DNA of 13,251 bases. Origin: JBDUDR01 sp040002845 (GTDB lineage: Bacteria; Actinomycetota; Actinomycetes; Propionibacteriales; Nocardioidaceae). The stretch is from positions 1-13,251 of the forward strand of contig JBDUDR010000074.1 in assembly GCA_040002845.1 (NCBI GenBank). Reading direction: 5' to 3'. Numbering within the stretch: position 1 is the first letter of the stretch; each line of letters opens with the position of its first letter. The notes beneath the pieces are model-generated. The model had not been told where the DNA came from. It was given only the letters and a program-made list of their open reading frames with translations, and made no database searches. Positions 7,180 to 13,251 of the stretch are shown here, one piece after another. The position numbers were made by a program, and so were the translations under genes.

Positions 7180-7209
7180 AGGTTACCGTGTGCCACGGTT
7201 GCGTCCCAA
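7180..7209 (-). promoter_or_regulatory. Candidate promoter upstream of DUF177
   Basis: On the minus strand TTGGGA (7209-7204) and TAACCT (7185-7180) are separated by 18 bases, a fair match to a housekeeping actinobacterial promoter (TAnnnT -10). It lies in the 85-base gap after the SepIVA-like gene, the largest gap within the coaD-to-mutM stretch, so it would start a DUF177-rpmF-rnc-mutM unit. If real, transcription would begin near 7173 and exclude the GTG at 7179 as start. Confidence 0.35.
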
Positions 7210-7264
7210 ACCGGCGAGCGCGCGCCGGCGGCCGCCTCGCTGAAAGAAAATCAGATGGAGAAAA

Positions 7265-7783
7265 TCAGTAGGCGTCTTGGCGATGCTCTCCTGGCAGCGG
7301 AAGGTAGTCGCCGTTGTCGACGCCAAGAGTGTCCAGCTCACTGCGTCCCTGGAGCCGCTCGCGCCCCCTCGTGACAGCCTCCAACGTCCGGTGCAGCGCG
7401 ATCTCGAAGTTGGCGAGCTTCGAGTCAACGTAGTCGTCGGTCTCACGGCGAAGGCCATCAGATTCGATGCGCGCCTCGTGCAGGATCTGCTCGGCGCGCT
7501 GCTTCGCCATCTGATAGACCTCGGTGTCGGAGACGAGCTGCTCGTACCTCGCCTGAGCGGTAGCGAGGATCTCAGCCGCTTGGTGACGCCCACCCTCGAT
7601 GACCTGATCACGATGCGTCAGAATCTGATCTGCCTCCCCGAATGCCTCGGGCAGGTCGTCGGCGAGCTGGTCGAGCATGGCCAGCACCTCTGCCCTATTG
7701 ACCAGGGCAGACGCCGATATCGGCATCGACCGGGCCGTCGCGATCACTCGGCGCAGTTGCGCCACCTGTTGATGCACGTCCAC
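7265..7783 (-). CDS. DivIVA-like coiled-coil protein, SepIVA (Rv2927c-type) family
   Basis: A 172-residue, charged, almost fully helical cytoplasmic protein with no membrane segment. Residues about 45-150 are predicted coiled coil (DLPEAFGEADQILTHRD..., AQARYEQLVSD, MAKQRAEQILHEA, ETDDYVDSKLANFEIAL). The phrase RAEQILHEAR...DDYVDSKLANFE is typical of actinobacterial DivIVA/ATP-synthase-b-like proteins. In mycobacteria the gene at this locus beside DUF177 and rnc (Rv2927c/MSMEG_2416) encodes SepIVA, an essential septation and envelope-growth factor; this assignment is by gene order and character and from memory. It is shorter than the mycobacterial protein. The GTG start at 7783 has GAAGGG at 7795-7790, 6 bases away. 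A role in division or polar growth is inferred. Confidence 0.8.
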   Translation of the reverse strand: MDVHQQVAQLRRVIATARSMPISASALVNRAEVLAMLDQLADDLPEAFGEADQILTHRDQVIEGGRHQAAEILATAQARYEQLVSDTEVYQMAKQRAEQILHEARIESDGLRRETDDYVDSKLANFEIALHRTLEAVTRGRERLQGRSELDTLGVDNGDYLPLPGEHRQDAY

Positions 7784-7815
7784 GTGTGACCCTTCGGTTG
7801 CGGGATCAAGCCGCC

Positions 7816-7835
7816 GGACCCCGGCCGGCCGGTCC
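7816..7835 (-). terminator. GC-rich hairpin just after coaD (possible terminator)
   Basis: GGACC (7816-7820) pairs with GGTCC (7831-7835) around a CCGGCCGGCC loop that is itself partly self-complementary. It starts two bases after the coaD stop on the transcribed strand. There is no U-tract and only a 5-bp stem, so it may merely weaken read-through into the SepIVA-like gene or do nothing. Confidence 0.25.
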
Positions 7836-7837
7836 GC

Positions 7838-8317
7838 CTAGCCCTGCCCCAGGCGATAACGCAGTCTGCGCAGGACATCAACGGGTACGAGACCCGAGAC
7901 GTCACCGCCGTATGTCGCGATCTCCTTGACCAGGCTTGAGGCCAGGAATGAGTACTCCGGACTTGTCGGGACGAAGACGGTCTCCACCCCGGCCAGACTG
8001 CGGTTCATCTGCGCCATCTGCAGCTCGTAGTCGAAGTCGCTGATGGCTCGCAGCCCTTTCACGATCGCAGGGATCCCGTGGGCCTTGCAGAAGTCCACCA
8101 ACAGGCCGCGGAACGCGTCGATCTTCACGTTGGGGTAGTCGGCAGCGACGATGCGCAGCATCTCCATTCGCTCATCGACACTGAACATCCCCTCCTTGCT
8201 CTTGTTGATCAGCACCGCCACCGTCACCTCGTCGAACAGGTCCGATGCGCGCGAGATGATGTCGAGGTGCCCGTTTGTCACCGGGTCGAACGATCCAGGG
8301 CAGACAGCCTTGCGCAC
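7838..8317 (-). CDS. coaD: Phosphopantetheine adenylyltransferase
   Basis: Catalyses the fourth step of CoA synthesis: 4'-phosphopantetheine plus ATP gives dephospho-CoA plus pyrophosphate. The 159-residue length is standard. The nucleotidyltransferase motif TNGH (14-17, His17) sits in CPGSFDPVTNGHLDII; KGLRAISDFDYELQMAQMNR forms the substrate site, and SSLVKEIA is the family's C-terminal ATP-site motif. The frame runs open upstream through rsmD, but GTG at 8317-8315 gives the conserved MRKAVCPGSFDP start and has GGGAGGA at 8332-8326, 8 bases away, inside the end of rsmD. It begins four bases after the rsmD stop; rsmD-coaD is a widely conserved pair. Confidence 0.97.
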   Translation of the reverse strand: MRKAVCPGSFDPVTNGHLDIISRASDLFDEVTVAVLINKSKEGMFSVDERMEMLRIVAADYPNVKIDAFRGLLVDFCKAHGIPAIVKGLRAISDFDYELQMAQMNRSLAGVETVFVPTSPEYSFLASSLVKEIATYGGDVSGLVPVDVLRRLRYRLGQG

Positions 8318-8321
8318 CGGC

Positions 8322-8912
8322 CTAGTCCTCCCGTTCCGTCGACGCTGCGGGGGTACGCGCAACGTACCAAAGCATGGTCTCCCCGTATGACCGATTGCGG
8401 ATGCGGCAGAGGCCATCCGGCCAGGCCGGCTGGGCCCGTCGGCTGGAGCGCTCGAGCACGACGAGGCACTCGCGACTCAGCCATTCGTTGTCCAGAAGCT
8501 GTTGCAGCAGCCGCTCGACATCCCGATTCGGCAGATCGTACGGAGGGTCAGCGAGCACCAGGTCGAATGGTCCGCCGATGGGCGGAGTGCTCATGAGCAG
8601 CTCAGCCTTGGTGGCCATCACGGCCACCATCGGCATCGAGAGCTCTGCCGCGTTGCGCCTGATCACGTCGACACCACGCCGGGATGTCTCCACGAAGGTC
8701 GCATGACTTGCACCCCGTGACAGCGCCTCCAGGCCGAGTGCTCCGGAGCCTGCGAAGAGGTCAAGCACTCGGAGACCTCCCAGCGACCCGAGGGTTGACT
8801 GCACCGACGAGAACATCGCCTCCCGGACTCGCTCAGACGTAGGGCGGGTCGCCAACCCCGGTGGCGTACGCAGCCGACGGCCCCGAGCCGAACCGGCGAC
8901 TATCCGGGTCAC
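8322..8912 (-). CDS. rsmD: 16S rRNA (guanine(966)-N(2))-methyltransferase RsmD
   Basis: Methylates N2 of G966 of 16S rRNA in the assembled small subunit, using S-adenosylmethionine. The 196-residue protein starts MTRIVAGSARGRRL, as usual for the family, with TRPTSERVREAMFS next. The SAM-binding loop is VLDLFAGSGALGLEAL (49-64), Glu75 ends strand 2, and the catalytic motif IV is ADPPYD (121-126). The start GTG at 8912-8910 overlaps the recG stop as GTGA, so translation is probably coupled. The last residues (TPAASTERED) look like a free tail and contain the ribosome site for coaD. Confidence 0.96.
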   Translation of the reverse strand: MTRIVAGSARGRRLRTPPGLATRPTSERVREAMFSSVQSTLGSLGGLRVLDLFAGSGALGLEALSRGASHATFVETSRRGVDVIRRNAAELSMPMVAVMATKAELLMSTPPIGGPFDLVLADPPYDLPNRDVERLLQQLLDNEWLSRECLVVLERSSRRAQPAWPDGLCRIRNRSYGETMLWYVARTPAASTERED

Positions 8913-11140
8913 GTCTTGTCCAGGAATTCGGCCTGCTCGGACTCGTGCAGGCCAGCTACCGCCAGGGCGAGAGCTGGGTGCTTCGTCAGGTCGGGATCCT
9001 CGCTCACCACGGCATCGGCATCCTGGCGCGCTGTCGCGATCACGTCCTCGTGATCGAGCACCGAGAGCAACCGTAGGCTGGAGCGCCGGCCCGACTGGGC
9101 AACGCCCAAGACGTCACCCTCCCGGCGTTGTTCGAGGTCGAGCTGCGCGAGCGCGAACCCGTCGTTGGTCGCTGCGATGCCGTGCAGACGCGTGAACGCG
9201 GGAAGGTCTGGACTCACCTCCGTGACCAGCAAGCACAAGCCTGGCGCCGATCCACGACCCACTCGCCCGCGAAGCTGATGCAGCTGTGAGACGCCGAAGC
9301 GTTCGGCGTCCATCACGATCATGAGCGACGCGTTCGGCACGTCGACACCGACCTCGATGACCGTCGTGGACACCAGAACGTCGAGCATCCCGGCTGAGAA
9401 GCCCGCCATCACCTTGTCCTTCTCGTCGGACGGCATCCGCCCATGGAGCACTGCCAGGCGAAGCCCGCGCAGCGAACCATTGCCCAGCAGCTCGGCCATC
9501 TCGAGCACCGAGTGGGTCTTCCGGCGGCTACCAAACAGCGACCCGGCGTCATCATCGGCTTCGCTGTCCGGCTCGTCACCGATGCGGGCACAGACCACAT
9601 AGGTTTGATGCCCGGCCGCCGCCTCCTCGCGTACGCGCTCCCAAGCGCGTTCGACCCAGCTGGGCTTCGCGGCGGTCGGAACGACATTGGTCTGGATCGG
9701 CGACCTCCCAGCAGGCAGCTCGCGCAGGGTTGACACATCGAGGTCGCCGAACGCCGTCATGGCAACCGTGCGCGGGATCGGCGTAGCGGTCATGACCAGG
9801 ACGTGCGGCGGCGCATCGCCCGACTTTTCGGACAAGGCGGCTCGCTGCTCGACACCGAACCGATGCTGCTCGTCGACGACAACCAACCCCAGGTCCGCGA
9901 ACTTGACCTGGTCTTGAAGCAGCGCATGGGTGCCGACGACGATGCCTGCCTCGCCCGATGCCGCATCAAGCAGTGCCCGCTTGCGGGACGTCGCCGCGAG
10001 GGAGCCGGTGAGCAGAGCCACCCTGGTACCGTCGGCTGCTCCCCCAAGCATCCCCGCCCCTGCAAGCGGGCCGAGCATGTCGGTGATCGATCTGTGGTGC
10101 TGCTGGGCCAGGACCTCGGTCGGAGCGAGCAGCGCGGCCTGCCCGCCGGAGTCGATCACGCGCATCATCGCTCGCAACGCCACCACCGTCTTGCCGGACC
10201 CCACCTCGCCCTGCAACAGCCGGTGCATGGGATGCGACCGCCCTAGATCGGACAGGATCTCGACGCCCACCTCTTGTTGACCAGTGGTGAGCGTGAAGGG
10301 CAGGTGCGCATCGAACCGGGCCAGTAGGCCGTCGGGTTTCCCGGGGCGTACGACAGCGGGCATCTCGGCCATCTGCCGGCGACGCTGCGCGAGCACGACC
10401 TGCACGGTGAACGCTTCCTCGAAGCGAAGCCGCTCCCTGGCCCGCTGCCAGTCGACCGCCTCATGCGGCTGGTGAACCGCCCGCAATGCCTCACCCAGAC
10501 CCATCAACCCGTGACTCCTGCATACGAGCTCCGGGATGGGGTCTGCCGGGTCTTCCAGGCCAACCAGAGCCATATCGACGGCCCGTGCGATCATCCAGGA
10601 CTGAGCATTGGCGGTGGCTGCGTAGACCGGGATGATCGTCGGCATCGAGGCTGCCTCGATCGACGGCAGCTCGCCTGCCGGACCGGACTCGTCGGCGAAC
10701 AGCTTGCAGTCGGGGTGGACGAGCTGCCGCTGCCCTCGAAACATGCCGACCTTGCCGCTGAACAGGCCAACGGCGCCGGGGTGCAGCTGCTTGGCCTTGT
10801 AGGGCATCCGGAAGAACGTCAGCAGCAGGTCACCGGTGCCGTCGGTCACGATGACCTCGGTGCGGTTGTGCCTGATGCGGGAGCCTGGTCGCGTGTACTG
10901 GTGAACTGTCGCCCTGCGAACTCGAGCCATGACGGTCACATGCTCATCGATCTCGAGCTTGGACAGGTCAGTGAGCTGGCCGCGACTGGCGTAGCGACGT
11001 GGGTAGTGCCTCAGCAGGTCGGCCACGGTCTGCATGTCGAAGGCCGTCGCAAGTCGCTTGGCCGGCCGGTCTCCAACGACCGAACGCAGCTTTGAGTCCA
11101 AGCTCACCGCGTTGGGACTGCTCATGGGCCCACGAGTCAC
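8909..11140 (-). CDS. recG: ATP-dependent DNA helicase RecG
   Basis: Branch-migrating helicase that remodels stalled replication forks and recombination intermediates. The 743-residue protein has an N-terminal wedge/OB-fold domain (about 60-150, with VTVMARVRRATVHQYTRPGSRIRHNRTEV). The superfamily 2 motor follows: Walker A GEVGSGKT (Lys317), DEQH box (423-426), motif III TATPIPRT, motif V TTVIEVGVDVP, and motif VI QLHQLRGRVGRG. A C-terminal segment LDLEQRREGDVLGVAQSG corresponds to the region that couples ATPase to wedge. Length is normal. The GTG start at 11140-11138 overlaps the DAK2 gene stop as GTGA; an ATG five codons later is possible, and neither has a good ribosome site. Confidence 0.97.
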   Translation of the reverse strand: MTRGPMSSPNAVSLDSKLRSVVGDRPAKRLATAFDMQTVADLLRHYPRRYASRGQLTDLSKLEIDEHVTVMARVRRATVHQYTRPGSRIRHNRTEVIVTDGTGDLLLTFFRMPYKAKQLHPGAVGLFSGKVGMFRGQRQLVHPDCKLFADESGPAGELPSIEAASMPTIIPVYAATANAQSWMIARAVDMALVGLEDPADPIPELVCRSHGLMGLGEALRAVHQPHEAVDWQRARERLRFEEAFTVQVVLAQRRRQMAEMPAVVRPGKPDGLLARFDAHLPFTLTTGQQEVGVEILSDLGRSHPMHRLLQGEVGSGKTVVALRAMMRVIDSGGQAALLAPTEVLAQQHHRSITDMLGPLAGAGMLGGAADGTRVALLTGSLAATSRKRALLDAASGEAGIVVGTHALLQDQVKFADLGLVVVDEQHRFGVEQRAALSEKSGDAPPHVLVMTATPIPRTVAMTAFGDLDVSTLRELPAGRSPIQTNVVPTAAKPSWVERAWERVREEAAAGHQTYVVCARIGDEPDSEADDDAGSLFGSRRKTHSVLEMAELLGNGSLRGLRLAVLHGRMPSDEKDKVMAGFSAGMLDVLVSTTVIEVGVDVPNASLMIVMDAERFGVSQLHQLRGRVGRGSAPGLCLLVTEVSPDLPAFTRLHGIAATNDGFALAQLDLEQRREGDVLGVAQSGRRSSLRLLSVLDHEDVIATARQDADAVVSEDPDLTKHPALALAVAGLHESEQAEFLDKT

Positions 11141-12774
11141 TCGACAGCGATGAGCAACGGATAGCGAGCCTGGCCGCCGTCGTAGACGACCGTGTCGACC
11201 TCGGGGTGCATCTTCCGCACGTGCGCGGTCAGCGACTCGACCAGCTCCGGACGGTTGTCCTCGCCGGTGACGACCGTGACCATCTCTCCTCCTCCGCCCA
11301 ACATTCTCTCCACGACCTCGACGGCGACATCGTCCAGCTTGGCACCGACCACCGCGAAGTCCCCATCGATGATGCCGAGAGCATCACCCACCTTGCAGGG
11401 CCCGGCCATCGTGTAGGCGTCCCGGGCAGCGACCGTCACTCCACCGTGACGGGTGTGACCGGCCGCTGATGTCATGTGCACCACGTCATCGTCGAAGCTG
11501 CGTCCCGCGTCGTGGACGGCGATCGCCGCCAGCCCCTGGACCTGGGTCCGGGTGGGGATGACCGTCGCTCGAATCCCCTCGTCGCGGGCGCCCTGTGCCG
11601 CCACCTCTGCTACGGCGACGCTGTCCGGGTCGTTGGGCATGATGATGACCTCAGCGGCGTTCGCGCGACGGATCGCCGCAAGAAGATCGCCTGTCGAGCA
11701 GCGGCGACCGGGCCCGCCGGACACTACGGTGCCGCCGGCCTCAGCGAACAGCCGCTCCAGACCTGGTCCAGCGGCCACCGTGACGACTCCTCTGACCCGG
11801 CTCGGCGCGCCCCGCCCGCTCGCCGCATGAGCGATCTGCTCGGCAAAGTGGGTGACCTGCACACGGTGCGGATGACCCGCTGCGATGGCGGCCTCGATCG
11901 CGGCGCCGACGTCGTCGACGTGGACGTGGACGTTCCAAAGCCCGTCGCCACCCACGACGACGAGCGAGTCGCCGAGTGGCGCCAGCGCTGCACGAAGGCC
12001 CGGGATGGCGCCGTCCTCGGCATCCAGCAGGTACATCACCTCATAGGAAGGACCATCTGGCGAGAGGTTGTCCTCGACAGCCGACGGCATCGGCAACCCT
12101 CGCCGCCCCGATTGGCCGGAGGCGGCCGGCCGCTGGCCGGTGAGGGCAGTCTCGGCCGCGTCGAGCAACACGCACAACCCGCGACCCCCTGCGTCGACCA
12201 CTCCTGCCCGGGCGAGCACGTCGAGCTGGTCAGGAGTGTGCTCCAAGGCTTCTCGAGCGCACGCCGCCGCGGCCCGGACAACGGCGGGCACGGTGGCCGG
12301 CAACCGGCCGCGTACAACATCCTCCGCGCCGTCGGCGGCGGCTCGTGCGACGGTGAGAATCGTCCCCTCCACCGGCTCGGCCACCGCGGCGTACCCCGCC
12401 TCGGCCGCCTTTCGTAGTGAACCCGCGAGGATGCCCGCCGCCGCCGCTCCGTCGGCCGGCACGTCGGCAGCGAGCAGCGCAACGCCGGCCGCCCGGAGCA
12501 GCTGAGAAACGATCACACCCGAGTTTCCTCGCGCTCCGAGGAGGGCTCCCCGGCCCATCGCATGCATCGCGGGACCCAGCGTCTGGGCACCGGAGTCCTC
12601 GACGGCGGCCACTGCCGCCTCGAAGGTGAGATAGAGGTTCGTGCCCGTGTCACCATCTGGCACCGGGTAAACATTGAGGGCGTCGATCTCTTCACGATGC
12701 TCGCCGAGGGCTCGTAGAGCCTCGTCACACCACTTGCGAAACCAGATCAGCCGCGGGTCTTCATGCTGCACCAC
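11137..12774 (-). CDS. DAK2 domain protein, FakA-like (fatty acid kinase catalytic-subunit family)
   Basis: A 545-residue protein with an N-terminal DAK2 (DhaL-type) ATP-binding domain: NVYPVPDGDTGTN (34-46; Asp40 and Asp42 bind magnesium) and GARGNSGVIVSQ (81-92). It is joined by a Gly/Arg/Pro linker near residue 215 to a C-terminal DegV-related region (YEVMYLLDAED..., GGDGLWNVHVHVDD, IIMPNDPDS, AAGHTRHGGVTVAARDAYTMAGPC). In Firmicutes this architecture is FakA, which phosphorylates fatty acids presented by a FakB partner; no fakB is seen here, so the substrate is inferred. AGGGAGG at 12786-12780 lies 5 bases from the GTG at 12774 and 8 from a second GTG at 12771, either of which may initiate. 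It is first in the minus-strand block, divergent from rpmB, and overlaps recG by four bases. Confidence 0.9.
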   Translation of the reverse strand: MVQHEDPRLIWFRKWCDEALRALGEHREEIDALNVYPVPDGDTGTNLYLTFEAAVAAVEDSGAQTLGPAMHAMGRGALLGARGNSGVIVSQLLRAAGVALLAADVPADGAAAAGILAGSLRKAAEAGYAAVAEPVEGTILTVARAAADGAEDVVRGRLPATVPAVVRAAAACAREALEHTPDQLDVLARAGVVDAGGRGLCVLLDAAETALTGQRPAASGQSGRRGLPMPSAVEDNLSPDGPSYEVMYLLDAEDGAIPGLRAALAPLGDSLVVVGGDGLWNVHVHVDDVGAAIEAAIAAGHPHRVQVTHFAEQIAHAASGRGAPSRVRGVVTVAAGPGLERLFAEAGGTVVSGGPGRRCSTGDLLAAIRRANAAEVIIMPNDPDSVAVAEVAAQGARDEGIRATVIPTRTQVQGLAAIAVHDAGRSFDDDVVHMTSAAGHTRHGGVTVAARDAYTMAGPCKVGDALGIIDGDFAVVGAKLDDVAVEVVERMLGGGGEMVTVVTGEDNRPELVESLTAHVRKMHPEVDTVVYDGGQARYPLLIAVE

Positions 12775-12900
12775 GCGGACCTCCCTGTTCGTCGAGGGTC
12801 TCCGTTCGGCGGCAGCCCCGCCCGGACCTGGCTAGTGGTGGCCCTGGGGCCGTCCGCGCAAGACTATCCGCGCGTCATGTGCCTGAGAGCGCCGTCTCGA

Positions 12901-12931
12901 TTGGCCTGCGATCGCGGTGATCCGATATCCT
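12901..12931 (+). promoter_or_regulatory. Candidate rpmB promoter
   Basis: TATCCT (12926-12931) fits the actinobacterial -10 form TAnnnT. A partial -35, TTGGCC, lies at 12901-12906, but the 19-base spacer is long. Transcription would start near 12938 and give a leader of about 70 bases before the rpmB start. The match is modest. Confidence 0.3.
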
Positions 12932-12951
12932 GTTGCGGTTGCCCTGTGACC

Positions 12952-12970
12952 GTCAGCCGTCATGGCTGAC
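12952..12970 (+). promoter_or_regulatory. Stem-loop in the rpmB leader
   Basis: GTCAGCC (12952-12958) and GGCTGAC (12964-12970) form a perfect 7-bp stem with a GTCAT loop, 26 bases upstream of the rpmB ribosome site. No U-tract follows. It could affect leader stability or translation, but autoregulation of rpmB here is only a guess. Confidence 0.4.
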
Positions 12971-12996
12971 CCCGGGGCGCCTCGACCCTCACACAC

Positions 12997-13001
12997 AGGA
13001 G
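12997..13001 (+). promoter_or_regulatory. Ribosome binding site that decides the rpmB start
   Basis: AGGAG lies 5 bases before the GTG at 13007. An in-frame ATG at 12962 would add 15 residues, but it sits inside the leader stem-loop and has no ribosome site. Confidence 0.75.
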
Positions 13002-13006
13002 TTCCG

Positions 13007-13192
13007 GTGGCTGCCGTTTGCGACATCTGCGCCAAGGGCCCTGGCTTCGGCAACAACGTCTCCCACAGCCACCGCCGGACCAAGCGTCGATTCAACCCGA
13101 ACATCCAGCGGGTCCGCACGGTTGTCAACGGCACGCCCAAGCGGCTGAACGTCTGCACCTCGTGCCTGAAGGCCGGCAAGGTCCCCCGCTGA
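13007..13192 (+). CDS. rpmB: 50S ribosomal protein L28 (zinc-binding form)
   Basis: A 61-residue basic ribosomal protein, MAAVCDICAKGPGFGNNVSHSHRRTKRRFNPN..., a clear L28. Cys5, Cys8, Cys50 and Cys53 make two CxxC pairs for zinc, so this is the cysteine-containing form, not the zinc-free paralogue that Zur represses under zinc starvation; no Zur-like site is visible upstream. The GTG start follows AGGAG at a 5-base distance and gives the conserved N-terminus. The gene is divergent from the DAK2-recG block, a common arrangement in actinobacteria. The 59 bases after it show no gene and no clear terminator. Confidence 0.97.
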   Translation: MAAVCDICAKGPGFGNNVSHSHRRTKRRFNPNIQRVRTVVNGTPKRLNVCTSCLKAGKVPR

Positions 13193-13251
13193 CCCGACTC
13201 CTGCACTCGTTCCGAGGCGCCATCCGGGCTTGCACGGCTGGCGCTGCCACA

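Noticed and set aside
12962..13006. Upstream ATG as the rpmB start
   Set aside because: It lacks a ribosome site and gives an N-terminus unlike L28, whereas the GTG at 13007 has AGGAG and the conserved MAAVCDIC start.
13217..13244. GCGCCA/TGGCGC inverted repeat after rpmB
   Set aside because: Only 6 bp with a 16-base loop and no T-run; too weak to call a terminator, and the window ends seven bases later.
1..13251. CRISPR array, IS element, prophage or toxin-antitoxin module
   Set aside because: No regular spaced repeats, transposase, integrase, phage or toxin/antitoxin-like products were found in any frame.

Overview
This is a window of chromosome from a high-GC Actinomycetota. The GC-rich codon use, the predominance of GTG starts and the gene order smc, mutM, rnc, rpmF, DUF177, a DivIVA-like gene, coaD, rsmD, recG, DAK2 protein and rpmB are all typical of that phylum. 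The order suggests a Propionibacteriales-type genome, but that finer placement is a weak inference. No IS element, transposase, integrase, CRISPR array, tRNA or rRNA was seen.

Layout. The window opens with the 3' part of a GNAT acetyltransferase gene on the + strand. It converges on a long minus-strand block that runs from about 12774 down to 331. In transcription order that block is: DAK2/FakA-like protein, recG, rsmD, coaD, a SepIVA/DivIVA-like coiled-coil gene, DUF177/YceD, rpmF, rnc, mutM, a small coiled-coil gene, smc. At the right edge rpmB is divergent from the block, on the + strand.

Coupling and function. Many minus-strand genes touch or overlap. GTGA overlaps join DAK2 to recG and recG to rsmD. 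There are 4 bases between rsmD and coaD, a TTGA overlap between rpmF and rnc, and a 17-base overlap between rnc and mutM. The block combines ribosome production (rpmF, DUF177, rsmD, rnc, rpmB), DNA repair and chromosome maintenance (recG, mutM, smc), CoA and probably fatty-acid metabolism (coaD, DAK2 protein) and cell-envelope growth (SepIVA-like). These are mostly housekeeping genes.

The least ordinary parts are non-coding. The 394-base gap between mutM and the small coiled-coil gene holds a modular palindromic element (about 4503-4726), made of an outer 11-bp inverted repeat around two perfect inner ones (14 bp and 12 bp). Next to it lies a separate 12-bp palindrome flanked by GAGTCAA repeats. 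A 14-bp tandem duplication sits at the stop codon of the DUF177 gene and appears to have shortened its C-terminus by frameshift. No obvious new multi-gene defence or biosynthetic system is present; the palindromic element and the small coiled-coil gene are the best candidates for something poorly described.
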